Assembly: GCF_001548115.1 (NCBI RefSeq)
Contig: NZ_AP014821.1
Location: 930,001 to 994,000, forward strand
Direction of reading: 5' to 3'
DNA length: 64,000 nucleotides
From: Geminocystis sp. NIES-3709
GTDB taxonomy: Bacteria; Cyanobacteriota; Cyanobacteriia; Cyanobacteriales; Cyanobacteriaceae
The translations under genes were made by a program, and so were the position numbers. The notes beneath the pieces are model-generated. The model did no database searches, was not told where the DNA came from, and worked only from the letters and a program-made list of their open reading frames with translations. Positions 8,932 through 19,327 of this stretch are shown piece after piece. Each line of letters begins with the position of its first letter. Position 1 is the first letter of the stretch.

Positions 8932-10890
8932 TTAGCGCTTGGTTAGTTTTGTTAACACTTTGTTCGATCGTTCTACAAATGCCGTCATTCCTTCTGCATC
9001 GAATGCCCGTTGTGCCATTAAAGCTAAGTCATAGACATATTGACACATGAGGTTAACCATTTCCTGAGTGGGTGATTCACCACTACCTTGGATAATTGCA
9101 CCCTTATTAAGTTGATAGATATTTTCAATCAAAGGATGAGCAGTGTTGATTACTAACATATGCTCTTCAGGAAATTTCATCTCCCGTTGTTGCATCATTG
9201 CCGTCATTTCTTGGAAACGGCGCATGGCTTCAGGTAACAATACCATCGCTGGTGGTGTTTCTTCTTGGGTTTCCGCTTTTAGGGATTGAGTTTTAACGTT
9301 AACTTTAGGCTTATTAATTGCCTTCTCGAAAATTTCTTTAATTACTTCTGCACGAGTTTTATTACTGTTAGCGTCAACAATTTCGTTGGCTTTGTCTTCT
9401 TCCACCAAACTAGAGTCTAACTCCGAGTCAACCCTTGAGAATTTCACATCAGTATATTCTCTCTCAAGGAAGGGGATAAAGTAGTTAGTGTCAATGAAAG
9501 AATCCATGAATAACACCTCAATACCCTGATTTTTGTATAAGTCAACGTAAGTGCTTTGAGTTTGAGCGTTATTGCAGTAGAATACTCGTTTTTCGTGTTT
9601 TTCCTTGTTACGCTCTAAGTATTCGTTTAAAGTGGTATAAGGTTGGTTATTATCAGGGGTAACATCCTTCCAAGCATCATCCCCAGAGTCAACTTCAACT
9701 TTGGGTTTTTCTTCAACTTTATCAGCTTGATAGGTGGTGCGATAAATAATTAAATCTTCTACTTGTTTCTTAAATTTCTCGTCTCTCAATGCACCATATT
9801 TAACAAATGTGCCAACATCTTCCCAACTGCTGATATATTTTGCCTTATCGTCATTGTATAAGGATTTGAGTCGATCGCCGATTTTTTTACTGATAAAGTC
9901 GGCAATGCGTCTGACAGTGCGATGGTTAGTCAAAGCACTACGAGAAACGTTCAAAGGAATATCAGGACTATCGATAACACCTCTTAATGGCATTAAAAAT
10001 TCAGGGATAATCTCTTCACAATGATCACTTACAAATACTTGGTTACAGAATAACTTAATTTGCCCTTTAGAAACATCAACATCGGGTCTTAATTTAGGGA
10101 AATATAAGATACCGTTGAGTAAAAAAGGATAATCAGTATTGAGATGTACCCATAATAAAGGATCTTCTTGGAAAGGATATAAATAGCGGTAAAATTCCAA
10201 ATAATCCTCATCAGTAAGATTTTGAGGGGATTCTTTCCATAAGGCTTTTTGACGGTTAACTTGCTCATCGCCCATTTTAATGGCGACTGGTACAAAATCA
10301 GAATATTTTTTGATCAGGTTTTTAATACGAGATTCCTCTAAATATTCCGTTTCCTCATCCATGATGGTAAGGGTGATAGTTGTGCCGGGGGTAGTGCGAG
10401 ATGATTCTGTTAACTGAAATTCGGGTGAACCATCACAAGACCAGTGGACAGCAGTTGCACCTTCACGGTATGATAAGGTGTCGATTTCTACTTGCTTTGC
10501 CACCATAAAGGCGGAATAGAAGCCTAAGCCAAAATGCCCAATTAAATCATTGGCACTTTTACCGTATTTAGTAATAAAGTCTTCAGCACTAGAAAAGGCG
10601 ACTTGGTTAATATATTTTTTGATTTCTTCCACTGTCATGCCGATACCGTTATCGGTGATGGAAAGGTTTTTGTTGTCTTTATCAATGGTGACAGTAATTT
10701 CTGCTTCGGGTAAATCGTTAGTAATTTCTCCTGCCAATGATGCCATTTTTGCCTTAGAAATAGCGTCAACGGAGTTAGATATTAATTCTCTTAAAAAGAT
10801 TTCGTGATCTGTATAAAGGGATTTCTTGATAATGGGAAATATATTCTCAGTATGGATAGAAATATTACCCTTTTCTAATACGGTAGTCAT
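8932..10890 (-). CDS. htpG: Molecular chaperone HtpG (Hsp90 family)
   Basis: A cytoplasmic ATP-dependent chaperone; in cyanobacteria HtpG is important for heat and oxidative stress and supports phycobilisome and tetrapyrrole proteins. The N-terminal GHKL ATPase motifs are all visible: LRELISNSVDAISKAKM (residues ~34-50), ITDNGIGMT and IGHFGLGFYSAFM. The middle domain and a C-terminal dimerisation region ending KVLTKLTKR follow. At 652 residues it is a standard length. It is monocistronic with its own terminator, and its promoter lies in the 316-bp divergent spacer shared with tal. No CIRCE element is apparent upstream. Confidence 0.96.
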   Translation of the reverse strand: MTTVLEKGNISIHTENIFPIIKKSLYTDHEIFLRELISNSVDAISKAKMASLAGEITNDLPEAEITVTIDKDNKNLSITDNGIGMTVEEIKKYINQVAFSSAEDFITKYGKSANDLIGHFGLGFYSAFMVAKQVEIDTLSYREGATAVHWSCDGSPEFQLTESSRTTPGTTITLTIMDEETEYLEESRIKNLIKKYSDFVPVAIKMGDEQVNRQKALWKESPQNLTDEDYLEFYRYLYPFQEDPLLWVHLNTDYPFLLNGILYFPKLRPDVDVSKGQIKLFCNQVFVSDHCEEIIPEFLMPLRGVIDSPDIPLNVSRSALTNHRTVRRIADFISKKIGDRLKSLYNDDKAKYISSWEDVGTFVKYGALRDEKFKKQVEDLIIYRTTYQADKVEEKPKVEVDSGDDAWKDVTPDNNQPYTTLNEYLERNKEKHEKRVFYCNNAQTQSTYVDLYKNQGIEVLFMDSFIDTNYFIPFLEREYTDVKFSRVDSELDSSLVEEDKANEIVDANSNKTRAEVIKEIFEKAINKPKVNVKTQSLKAETQEETPPAMVLLPEAMRRFQEMTAMMQQREMKFPEEHMLVINTAHPLIENIYQLNKGAIIQGSGESPTQEMVNLMCQYVYDLALMAQRAFDAEGMTAFVERSNKVLTKLTKR

Positions 10891-11206
10891 AGCTTTTTCT
10901 TTACTTTAATGTAATAACAATATAAAAGCCAGTTTTCTGATTATTATGGCTAGTCTATCTGTCATCATGTCATAGGGAATCCTAATATATCAAGATGTGG
11001 TTTACCGAATTAAGAGATTTTTTGGTGTTAATGAGTAACATTATGTAAATTATAAGGAAGCTATTGCCACAAATCTTTAACGAAACTTAACTCGTATTCC
11101 AATTTTTTGTGATTATCATTAGAAGAAAGAGACTCTCAAAAATCAGGGAAAATAACTACATCCCTTTGCGTCTTTGGGAGAGGAATACTAATAATGTGAA
11201 AGAAAA
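10891..11206. other. Divergent htpG/tal intergenic region
   Basis: A 316-bp AT-rich spacer that must contain both divergent promoters. I can point to no confident -35/-10 pair. Near its right end (11163-11181) is a degenerate ctttgcgtctttggga unit of the CGCAAAGA dispersed repeat. No reading frame or RNA gene was recognised. Confidence 0.4.
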
Positions 11207-12382
11207 ATGACTAATTTACTAGAACAATTAAAACAATACACGATCGTAGTAGCAGATACTGGAGAAATCCAAGCCATTGAAAACTTTACTCCCAGAGACA
11301 CCACCACTAATCCTTCTCTTATCACGGCAGCAGCACAAATGCCTGAGTATCAAAGCATTGTCGATGATACCTTAAAACAAGCTAGACAGGAGTTAGGAGA
11401 CGACGCAGATACGAATACCGTAGTTAAACTGGCGATAGATTGGTTAGCAGTTGCTTTTGGGAAACAAATTTTAAATATTGTACCGGGTAGGGTTTCTACA
11501 GAAGTTGATGCTCGTTTATCCTATGATACAGAAGGTACGATCGAAAAAGCTCATTATCTAATTTCCCAATACGAAAAAGCTGGAATTGGAAAAGAGCGTA
11601 TTCTGATCAAAATTGCGTCCACATGGGAAGGCATCAAAGCTGCCGAAATTCTTGAAAAAGAAGGTATCCACTGCAATTTAACTCTCTTATTCGGTTTTCA
11701 TCAGGCGGTAGCTTGTGCGGAAGCTGGAGTTACTCTTATTTCTCCTTTTGTGGGTAGAATTTTAGATTGGTATAAGAAAACCACTGGGAAAGATTATACA
11801 GGAGGGGAAGATCCGGGAGTACAATCTGTTACTGAAATTTATAACTATTACAAAAAATTCGGTTATAAAACTGAAGTTATGGGAGCAAGTTTTCGCAATA
11901 TTAGCGAAATTATTGAGCTGACAGGTTGTGATTTGTTGACAATTTCCCCGAAACTGCTAGAACAATTAAGCAATACTGAAGGAGAGTTACCCCGTAAATT
12001 ATGCCCACAAACAGCTTTAACTCTGGATATTGAGCAAATAACAGTAGATAAAGCCACTTTCGACAAAATGCACTCGGAAGATAAAATGGCTTCGGAAAAA
12101 CTAGAAGAAGGTATTATTGGTTTTACTAAAGCACTAGAAACCCTTGAGCAACTTTTAACGAGTCGTTTAGCTAGATTAGAAGGTGATGAAACTTTAGCCC
12201 ATGCTGTAGGTGATATTTTTCATGTGTATGATTTAGATGGAGATGGTTTCATTAGTCGTGAAGAATGGGCAGGTGCTGATGCCGTATTCGACGCCCTTGA
12301 TATTAACCATGATGGTAAAATTACTCCTGAAGAAATGGCTTCTGGTTTAGGTGCAGTTCTTTATGTCGCCAAAGCTAGTTAA
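11207..12382 (+). CDS. tal: Transaldolase with C-terminal EF-hand pair
   Basis: Transaldolase moves dihydroxyacetone units between sugar phosphates in the oxidative pentose phosphate pathway. The Schiff-base lysine is K135 in [16 protein letters not shown], followed by [12 protein letters not shown]. Residues ~1-320 cover the TalB-type barrel. The C-terminus adds two canonical EF-hand loops, [12 protein letters not shown] and [12 protein letters not shown], giving 391 residues against ~317 for the E. coli enzyme. This EF-hand extension is known in cyanobacterial transaldolases and suggests calcium binding, whose effect on activity is not established. Confidence 0.95.
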   Translation: MTNLLEQLKQYTIVVADTGEIQAIENFTPRDTTTNPSLITAAAQMPEYQSIVDDTLKQARQELGDDADTNTVVKLAIDWLAVAFGKQILNIVPGRVSTEVDARLSYDTEGTIEKAHYLISQYEKAGIGKERILIKIASTWEGIKAAEILEKEGIHCNLTLLFGFHQAVACAEAGVTLISPFVGRILDWYKKTTGKDYTGGEDPGVQSVTEIYNYYKKFGYKTEVMGASFRNISEIIELTGCDLLTISPKLLEQLSNTEGELPRKLCPQTALTLDIEQITVDKATFDKMHSEDKMASEKLEEGIIGFTKALETLEQLLTSRLARLEGDETLAHAVGDIFHVYDLDGDGFISREEWAGADAVFDALDINHDGKITPEEMASGLGAVLYVAKAS

Positions 12383-12467
12383 TATGGGTTAAGAAACATT
12401 AAATTGTCGATGAGTAATAGAGTGATGTATCAACTCACAATTATACAAATGCTATACAAGATTTTTT

Positions 12468-13109
12468 TTAAGGGAAAATCGCCCCTTGTTTCACACCGTA
12501 ATGGGTTATTCTATCATATTCTTTTTCTCGATCGACATATTTTTTTATAATGTTATGAGCAATATTATTAGCGGATTTTTTTAATTCGGGACAAGTATTT
12601 TTTTTATCCATATTAAGAATAGCTTTTTCAATATTTTGAGCTGAATTCACTCCAAAATTTTTATGTCCTTCTTCATGATTAATTAAGGCTTTATAGTAAC
12701 TATCCCATTTTTTTTTAATCGGGGAAGATAAGCCAGAATAACTAATTAGTTTCGGTAAAGTATATTTAACATCTACAGATGTTTTAACGGAAGTGATTTG
12801 ACAATAATTACTATATTTTTGCCAGTAAAAATTCCATTTTACATTCCATGATGTATAAGCATGATATTTTTTTCCTTGAAAAACAACAGGACTGTTATTA
12901 TATAAGTTGTTAGCTATTTCTTGAACAGTTTTTCCTGTGACACTATAATAGTTAGTAGTAATATTAATTAATGGCTTTGCCTGAACAATTAAGTTTAAAA
13001 TAATAGTAAAAAATACTGTTATTAAAATTAATAATAATAAAGAAATAGATTTTTTGTTAATCATTTGTACATGACTTTTTTCAGCAGATTTTCTAAAAAA
13101 GATTTTCAT
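12468..13109 (-). CDS. DUF922-type predicted secreted zinc peptidase
   Basis: A 213-residue protein with an N-terminal hydrophobic segment (SLLLLILITVFFTIILNLIV) that should export or anchor it. The central part resembles DUF922 proteins: a hydrophobic strand pattern followed by the metal-binding motif HEEGHKNFG (HExxH) near residue 150. DUF922 members are predicted Zn-dependent proteases of unknown substrate. An alternative start is the methionine in MINKKSIS, about 15 residues in, which places the hydrophobic segment closer to the N-terminus. It stands alone, convergent with tal. Confidence 0.7.
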   Translation of the reverse strand: MKIFFRKSAEKSHVQMINKKSISLLLLILITVFFTIILNLIVQAKPLINITTNYYSVTGKTVQEIANNLYNNSPVVFQGKKYHAYTSWNVKWNFYWQKYSNYCQITSVKTSVDVKYTLPKLISYSGLSSPIKKKWDSYYKALINHEEGHKNFGVNSAQNIEKAILNMDKKNTCPELKKSANNIAHNIIKKYVDREKEYDRITHYGVKQGAIFP

Positions 13110-13264
13110 TATAAGTCAAAATTCCCTAGTTCAATGTTCTTAAACTCCTCAAATTCTTTTAATCTAAAGATCCTATACTGAATCTCCTAATTATAATGAA
13201 ATAAATTTTAATTTGAAAAGATAATTAATTGGATCAATTCATAATAATAACAGTTCTCTAACCC

Positions 13265-16027
13265 ATGATTAGCCCCCCACAAAAATTGCCAAAATCCCGA
13301 AAAATTTCCCTCAGATTGGTGTTAATTATTCCTTTTGTCTTGCAAATTATGGGTGCAGTGGGTTTAGTTGGTTATCTATCTTTTCGCAGTGGAGAATCTG
13401 CTGTCAATAAATTAGCTAATCAGTTAATGAATCAGACAGGTAATCGCATACATGATCATCTTGATAATTATTTACAAAATAAACAACAGGCAGTGGCGAT
13501 TAATTATAAAGCTGTTCAACGAGGTAGCCTTAATATTAAAGATATTGAGACAGTTCGATCGCACCTTTGGCAACAAATTAATTTATCGACTACCCTATCA
13601 GCCACAGGATTTGCAAATGAAAAAGGGGAAAATATTATGTATTTTTCACCTAGAGAAAATCAAAAAGAAGATACCTTTATCTTAAGGGAAATTGCTCTAC
13701 CAGATATTAGAACAACCAACATTTATCAGGTTGACAATTATGGTAAAAAATATAAATTATTGGAAACTAAAACTAATGGTCCTGATATGCGATCGACACC
13801 ATGGTATCTTACCGTAAAACAGAAGAAAAAACAAACTTGGGGACCAATTTTTATCGATAAAGCAACATCAAATTTAGTGATTAATACTTTATTTCCCATC
13901 TATGATAATCAGAAAAATTTGCAAGGTGTTTTTCATAGTGGGGTAAGGTTAGGCACAATTAGCACATTTTTAAATGAGTTAAAATTCTCTCCTTCAGGAC
14001 AAACATTTATTATTGAACAAGAAGGGAATTTGATTGCAACGTCCACCTTAGAAATTCCCTATTTTAAAGATGATAGTGGAAAATTAACTCTGTTAAATGT
14101 CACTAAAAGTCAAAACCCCCAAACAAGAGCCATTGGCTTAGAATTACAAAAACAATATCCTGATTTAACTCAAATTAAAATCCCAGTTTTTTTGACGGTT
14201 AACTTTGAGGATGATTTATTATTTGTTCATATTCAACCTTATCAAGATGAATATGGCTTAAATTGGCTTCTGGTGAAAATGATTCCTCGATCAGATTTTA
14301 TGTCGGAAATTGATGCTAATACCAAAACGACAATTTTACTTTGTCTATTAACTTTAGTCATTGCCACTGGATTAGGCATTATCACCTCAAATTTTATTAT
14401 TAAACCAGTTAAGGGATTAAGTCATGCCAGTATTGCGATCGCACGAGGTGAATTAAATCAGGAAGTAAAAATTAAAGGTATTACAGAATTAGAAACTTTA
14501 GCAGATTCTTTTAATGCTATGGCAAGTCAGTTAAAAAGTTCTTTTGAAACTTTAGAACAACGAGTAGTTGAACGTACTGCCGAATTAGCTATAGCTAAAG
14601 AAAAAGCCGAAGTGGCTAACCAAGCTAAAAGCACCTTTATTGCGAATATGAGTCATGAATTACGATCGCCCTTAAATGCAGTCATTGGTTTTTCTCAGGT
14701 GATGATGCGTACCAAAAATTTACCCTCAGAGCAATACGAAAATGCTGGTATTATTCATCGTAGCGGTGAGTATTTGTTGAACTTAATCAACAATATTCTT
14801 GATTTTTCAAAGATAGAGGCAGGAAAAACAACTCTCAATAAGACTGACTGCGATTTATACTGCTTATTAGATGATTTAGAAGATATGTTGCACTTAAAGG
14901 CGGTTAATCAAGGATTAGAGTTAAGGTTTCATCGAACTAATGATATACCCCGTTATATTAATACCGATAGCATCAAATTGCGTCAAGTTTTACTAAATTT
15001 ATTAGGTAATGCCTTGAAATTCACTCAAGAAGGAGAAGTCGTTTTAACCATTAATGCCCAAGAAAATAAAAATACAGAAAACTATACATTAAGTTTCACC
15101 ATTCGTGATACAGGAGTAGGTATTGCCCAAGATGATTTAGGTAAATTATTTGAGGCTTTTAGTCAAACACAATCAGGGCAACAAGCCCAAGAAGGTACTG
15201 GTTTAGGATTAGTTATCAGTCGCCAATATATACAGCTAATGGGGGGAGATATTACCGTAGAAAGTGAATTAGGAAAGGGTACAACCTTTAAATTTTTTAT
15301 TCAAGTACAATTAGGCAAAGAAACTAATATTAACAATATTGAGACTAAACATATTTTAGCCCTTGCTCCGAACCAACCGACTTATAAACTTTTGGTGGTA
15401 GATGATAAAGAGATTAATCGTCAATTATTAATTAAACTTCTCGCACCTTTAGGATTTAAAATCAAAGAAGCTAATGACGGTAAAAATGCGATCGAAATAT
15501 GGGAAGCATGGCAACCCCACTTAATATTTATGGATATGAGAATGCCCGTCATGGATGGTTATGAAGCCACGAAATATATAAAATCTCATGTTAAAGGTAG
15601 TGCCACCGCTATCGTTGCCTTAACCGCTAGTGTCTTAGAAGAAGAAAAAGCCATTCTCCTATCAGCCGGTTGTGATGATTTTCTCCGTAAACCTTTTAGA
15701 GAAAATACCATTTTTGAAACGTTAACTAAACATTTAGGAGTTAAATATATTTATGACGAAATGACAGTACAAAATCAAAAAAATCTAACTATTGCAAAGA
15801 TGAATGAATTGCCCTTATTAACATCACAAAAATTCTACATAATGCCAAAAAACTGGATAATAAAATTATCAGAAGCCCTCATGGAAGCCGACACAGAACA
15901 AGTAATGAATTTAATTAAAGAAATTCCTCAAACCGAAGCAATTTTTACCCAAGAATTAACTAAATTAGTCCGTCAATTTCAATTCGAGCAAATTCTTGAT
16001 TTAATAGAACCAATTATCAATAAATAA
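13265..16027 (+). CDS. Hybrid sensor histidine kinase (Cache-HAMP-HisKA-HATPase-REC)
   Basis: A 920-residue membrane sensor kinase. A first membrane segment (~18-40) and a second (~353-377) bracket a large periplasmic Cache-like sensor domain. A HAMP domain (~378-432) and a short coiled coil lead to HisKA with H464 in NMSHELRSPLNAV. The ATPase domain has N582 in LLNLLGNALKFT, DTGVGI and GTGLGL. A receiver domain (~706-825) has D757 in FMDMRMPVMDGYEATK and the KP loop Lys near 809. All phospho-relay residues are intact. The last ~100 residues may be a degenerate Hpt-like helical tail without a clear histidine motif. A REC-GGDEF gene follows ~460 bp later and may share its pathway. Confidence 0.9.
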   Translation: MISPPQKLPKSRKISLRLVLIIPFVLQIMGAVGLVGYLSFRSGESAVNKLANQLMNQTGNRIHDHLDNYLQNKQQAVAINYKAVQRGSLNIKDIETVRSHLWQQINLSTTLSATGFANEKGENIMYFSPRENQKEDTFILREIALPDIRTTNIYQVDNYGKKYKLLETKTNGPDMRSTPWYLTVKQKKKQTWGPIFIDKATSNLVINTLFPIYDNQKNLQGVFHSGVRLGTISTFLNELKFSPSGQTFIIEQEGNLIATSTLEIPYFKDDSGKLTLLNVTKSQNPQTRAIGLELQKQYPDLTQIKIPVFLTVNFEDDLLFVHIQPYQDEYGLNWLLVKMIPRSDFMSEIDANTKTTILLCLLTLVIATGLGIITSNFIIKPVKGLSHASIAIARGELNQEVKIKGITELETLADSFNAMASQLKSSFETLEQRVVERTAELAIAKEKAEVANQAKSTFIANMSHELRSPLNAVIGFSQVMMRTKNLPSEQYENAGIIHRSGEYLLNLINNILDFSKIEAGKTTLNKTDCDLYCLLDDLEDMLHLKAVNQGLELRFHRTNDIPRYINTDSIKLRQVLLNLLGNALKFTQEGEVVLTINAQENKNTENYTLSFTIRDTGVGIAQDDLGKLFEAFSQTQSGQQAQEGTGLGLVISRQYIQLMGGDITVESELGKGTTFKFFIQVQLGKETNINNIETKHILALAPNQPTYKLLVVDDKEINRQLLIKLLAPLGFKIKEANDGKNAIEIWEAWQPHLIFMDMRMPVMDGYEATKYIKSHVKGSATAIVALTASVLEEEKAILLSAGCDDFLRKPFRENTIFETLTKHLGVKYIYDEMTVQNQKNLTIAKMNELPLLTSQKFYIMPKNWIIKLSEALMEADTEQVMNLIKEIPQTEAIFTQELTKLVRQFQFEQILDLIEPIINK

Positions 16028-16107
16028 ATCTAAATTTTCAAAAGGATTAAAAACCACAATTTTCTTCCCTTCAAAAACTTTTTGATTACGGATAACTAAA
16101 ATATAGA

Positions 16108-16329
16108 TTATAATTCTAATTCTTTGTGTTCAAAATCCTCTTGACGTTTTATATCAATATCAACAGCCACTAAAGGAGATTTTTGGAATAATTCTACTAA
16201 ATTTTTAGGCTCTTTTTTTAAGGGTTGATTGTTTATTTATTGGCTTAAATAATCCATTAATTTAATCTTCTCGTCTCCAGTTAAATTATCAACTGCTTTT
16301 AATACTATTGTGACAGATAGATTGCTCAT
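16108..16329 (-). pseudogene. Decayed antitoxin gene with in-frame stop
   Basis: The frame from 16329 reads MSNLSVTIVLKAVDNLTGDE... to DYLSQ, hits TAA at 16237-16239, then continues in the same frame through KNLVELFQKSPLVAVDIDI to a natural stop at 16108. The first part looks like the helical start of small cyanobacterial antitoxins, and the second like their toxin-binding tail. Downstream on the same strand (16028-16100) another frame reads LVIRNQKVFEGKKIVVFNPF, possibly the last piece of the toxin. The rest of 16028-16486 (459 bp without an intact gene) is AT-rich spacer and the upstream region of the GGDEF gene. Confidence 0.55.
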
Positions 16330-16486
16330 AATAATTTTTTTCTCTGAATATCAAAATTTATTTTTTTAAATTCTAACACCTTCATCTTTTAATAACTCTA
16401 GGTACAACTTATTAAATTATTTTTATGATAAAATAATGGATAGATTTTTATCGTATAATGGATGAAATAAAAATATCATATTTATT

Positions 16487-17854
16487 ATGATGAGTGAGCC
16501 AACGAAAGGTAATATTTTACTAATAGATGATTTACCAGAAAATTTACAACTACTCGGCGATTTACTGATAAAACTTGGCTATACAGTTCGTAGTGTGACC
16601 AGTGGTAGAATGGCACTCAAAACCCTTCAAGTCAAACAACCTGATGTCATTCTCTTGGATATTAAAATGCCAGAAATGGACGGTTATCAAATTTGTCAGG
16701 TAATTAAAACTCAGGAAAATTTACAAGATATTCCCATTATTTTTATCAGTGCTTTAGATGATACCTTCGACAAAGTTAAGGCATTTCAATGTGGCGGTGT
16801 CGATTATATTACTAAACCTTTTCAAATTGAAGAAGTTGTCGCACGAGTCGAAAATCAACTTACTATTCAAAGACAAAAAAATGTTTTACAAGAAGAAATT
16901 AGAAAACGACAGGAAACAGAAGAAATACTTTATCAATCGAGGGCATTACTTTCTAGTGTCTTAAATTCAGCATTAGATGGTGTGGCGGCATTACAAGCTG
17001 TCAGAGAATCGCAAACAGGAGTAATTAAAGATTTTCGGTGTTTAGTTGTTAATCCTATTATGGCTAGAGTTTTTCGACGTAATAATGATGATTTAGTCGG
17101 GAAATTAGTGCTAAAAAAATTTCTTTCCCGTTTTAACCCCCTTCTGTTCGATCGATTTGTGAGTATAGTAGAAACAGGAAAACCATTATTTGAAGATGTT
17201 AATTATCCTGTGGGGCAACCTTCTTGGTATCACTTTGTTGCCGTAAAATTGGGTGATGGTTTTGCCATTACTGTACGAGACATTACAGAGCGAAAGAAGA
17301 TGGAATTAAAACTACAAGAAGCCAATAAAAAGTTGCAGTTGATGGCTAATTCCGATGGCTTAACCCAAATTGCTAATCGACGACGCTTCAATGACTATTT
17401 AGCCCAAGAATGGCAACGAAATAAACGACAAAATCAACCCTTAACTCTTATTTTGATTGATATTGACTGTTTTAAACTTTATAATGATCATTATGGACAT
17501 CAAAAAGGTGATGAGTGTTTAATTCAAGTCGCTCAGGCTATTACTAAAGCCCTGTATCGACACGGAGACTTAGTCGCTCGTTATGGCGGTGAAGAATTTG
17601 CCGTTATTTTACCCAATACTAACATCGAAGGAGGGTTTAAGGTGGCAGAGTCTTTGAGAAATGCCATTGATTCTCTTGCTATTCCCCATCAAACTTCTCG
17701 TATTACTCAGCATCTTACTATAAGTTTAGGATTAGCTTGTGTTATTCCTACAGCACAAAACAGTTTAGAAGATTTAATTAGTCAAGCGGATAATGCCCTT
17801 TATACGGCGAAAAAAGAAGGACGAAATCGAGTAATATCAGATTCGATTAAATAA
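16487..17854 (+). CDS. Response regulator diguanylate cyclase (REC-PAS-GGDEF)
   Basis: A 455-residue soluble protein predicted to make cyclic di-GMP on phosphorylation. The receiver domain (~8-125) has the phosphoacceptor D58 in VILLDIKMPEMDGYQ and the TKP lysine. A coiled coil (~126-150) and a PAS-like domain (~155-270, ending TVRDITERKK) follow. The GGDEF domain carries an active GGEEF motif at 367-371 and an RHGD inhibitory I-site five residues before it, so product feedback is expected. It lies downstream of the hybrid kinase on the same strand, making that kinase a plausible partner, though the decayed antitoxin region separates them. Confidence 0.92.
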   Translation: MMSEPTKGNILLIDDLPENLQLLGDLLIKLGYTVRSVTSGRMALKTLQVKQPDVILLDIKMPEMDGYQICQVIKTQENLQDIPIIFISALDDTFDKVKAFQCGGVDYITKPFQIEEVVARVENQLTIQRQKNVLQEEIRKRQETEEILYQSRALLSSVLNSALDGVAALQAVRESQTGVIKDFRCLVVNPIMARVFRRNNDDLVGKLVLKKFLSRFNPLLFDRFVSIVETGKPLFEDVNYPVGQPSWYHFVAVKLGDGFAITVRDITERKKMELKLQEANKKLQLMANSDGLTQIANRRRFNDYLAQEWQRNKRQNQPLTLILIDIDCFKLYNDHYGHQKGDECLIQVAQAITKALYRHGDLVARYGGEEFAVILPNTNIEGGFKVAESLRNAIDSLAIPHQTSRITQHLTISLGLACVIPTAQNSLEDLISQADNALYTAKKEGRNRVISDSIK

Positions 17855-17934
17855 TTATAGTAGAATTTCTCGCAAAGACCACTCATAACACAAAATTTCA
17901 TTACAACTGATTATCCGAACTTGATATAACTTTA

Positions 17935-19186
17935 GGACTTACGCATTGACAAAAAAGGAAAAATATGTTTATCTAATTTTAATCTGATTAGAAACCAAGT
18001 AATTTTTTAATAAATTATGCAGGTAAATGATTCATAATAAAAGAACGAATTATTTCATTAAACATATTTCTTTTCAGGTCATACCAATTTATTATTTCTG
18101 AATTAAATCGTGCTAATTCTAATTGGATAAAACCGACAATTGAACTAAATATATGGGTTTTGATTCCCTCGGTTTTCCTAACTTGAAATCTTTCAATATT
18201 GCATAGTTGTTTTAAGGCTCTATGATATTGTTCTATTCCCCAATGTTTGTCATGAATTGAGTTAAAAGTTTCCCTATTTATTTCATTTAATTCTTCAGAA
18301 TTTGATAACCATATAGCATAATAACGATATTCGTTTTTGAACATCTTTTTAAATACTTTAACTATGCCAAATTCTTTTAAATAAACTAATAAACCTTCTT
18401 CAGGAATTTCTAAGTCTTTTACCCTGACAAATTTTTTATTTTTCTGGGAAACTTGACGATTAGATTGGATAGCAAATAAAAAGCTCTGTTCTTTGTCTTT
18501 AAAGAACTTTAAGGTTTCTTTCTTACCATACCAACTGTCTCCTGTTATGATGTTTGGAAATAACCCCCATTGCTTTATTTCCCCTAACATTTCTAAAAAA
18601 TATTCGTGTTTTGTTTTTCCTTCTTGCTTATTAATAATTCGATAATTTATCGGTACTGAAATGTCATTTACATCTGTATAATATAAAGTAATTAAATTAA
18701 TTCCTTTTACGGTTTTATGATGTTTTCCAGACCAATAGTAATCAATTAATTCTGATTTTAGATGATTACTGTATAGTTTATCAATTACCATATCATCAAC
18801 ACTTAATGTTCCTCCTTTTAAAATAATAAATTCTTTTACTTGGTCAAATAAATCTTGAGGTTCATATTGTTGTGTAATTAAAAATCGATTGACAGAATCA
18901 TGAGATAAATTATTCAAAATTTTAGATAATCTTACGCAACTGACATATTTAGGTTCTGAAAGTAAAAAAAGAATATAAATAGCTAAATTACAATTAGAAT
19001 TTGTTGCTTTTGATTTAATTTTCATCTCTAAATATTCAGTGCCAAAATGAATAACTATTTTCTGGGTAAAAGAAGAGTTTTGTCAAGATTGCTGACAGAA
19101 ATCCAAGGATGACATTGATAAAGTGTATTTTAAAATACTAAAAATAAGCTATACACTTTTTGAGTTATTTGTCAATGCGTAAGTTC
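17935..19186 (-). mobile_element. IS701/IS4-like insertion sequence
   Basis: An element of about 1250 bp with perfect 17-bp inverted repeats, acttacgcattgacaaa at 17937-17953 and its complement at 19168-19184. It holds one intact transposase on the minus strand. No convincing target duplication could be read at the flanks (ttta versus tata). Confidence 0.8.
18015..19025 (-). CDS. DDE transposase, IS701/IS4-like
   Basis: A 336-residue transposase with the catalytic acidic residues in SVDDMVIDKLY, ITGDSWYGKKE and HWGIEQYHRALKQLC. The last motif with Glu-Tyr-His-Arg-x-x-Lys resembles the YREK-like signature of IS4/IS701 transposases. The preceding YYWSGKHHKTVKGINLITL region is also typical of these cyanobacterial elements. 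The frame is unbroken and the termini are perfect, so the element may be mobile. Exact ISfinder family placement is by impression. Confidence 0.75.
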   Translation of the reverse strand: MKIKSKATNSNCNLAIYILFLLSEPKYVSCVRLSKILNNLSHDSVNRFLITQQYEPQDLFDQVKEFIILKGGTLSVDDMVIDKLYSNHLKSELIDYYWSGKHHKTVKGINLITLYYTDVNDISVPINYRIINKQEGKTKHEYFLEMLGEIKQWGLFPNIITGDSWYGKKETLKFFKDKEQSFLFAIQSNRQVSQKNKKFVRVKDLEIPEEGLLVYLKEFGIVKVFKKMFKNEYRYYAIWLSNSEELNEINRETFNSIHDKHWGIEQYHRALKQLCNIERFQVRKTEGIKTHIFSSIVGFIQLELARFNSEIINWYDLKRNMFNEIIRSFIMNHLPA

Positions 19187-19294
19187 TATAACTTGTATTT
19201 AGATCTTGCAGTGCGATTCGTTCTAGTCAAAAAGAATCAATGTGATAAAATGCGAAAACTTTCAGATCGTAAAAGCTAATTTAATTAAAAATTA

Positions 19295-19317
19295 AAACCC
19301 TTCACGATTAAAGGTTT
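19295..19317 (-). terminator. Terminator of the pentapeptide-repeat gene
   Basis: On the minus strand AAACCTTT-aatcgtg-AAGGGTTT forms an 8-bp stem with one G-T pair, followed by TAATTTTTAATT. It lies 11 bp past the stop codon of the gene at 19328. Confidence 0.55.
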
Positions 19318-19327
19318 AAAGGTTTCG

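Noticed and set aside
10089-10295. Frames inside htpG and other long genes on either strand
   Set aside because: Shadows of strongly supported coding genes.
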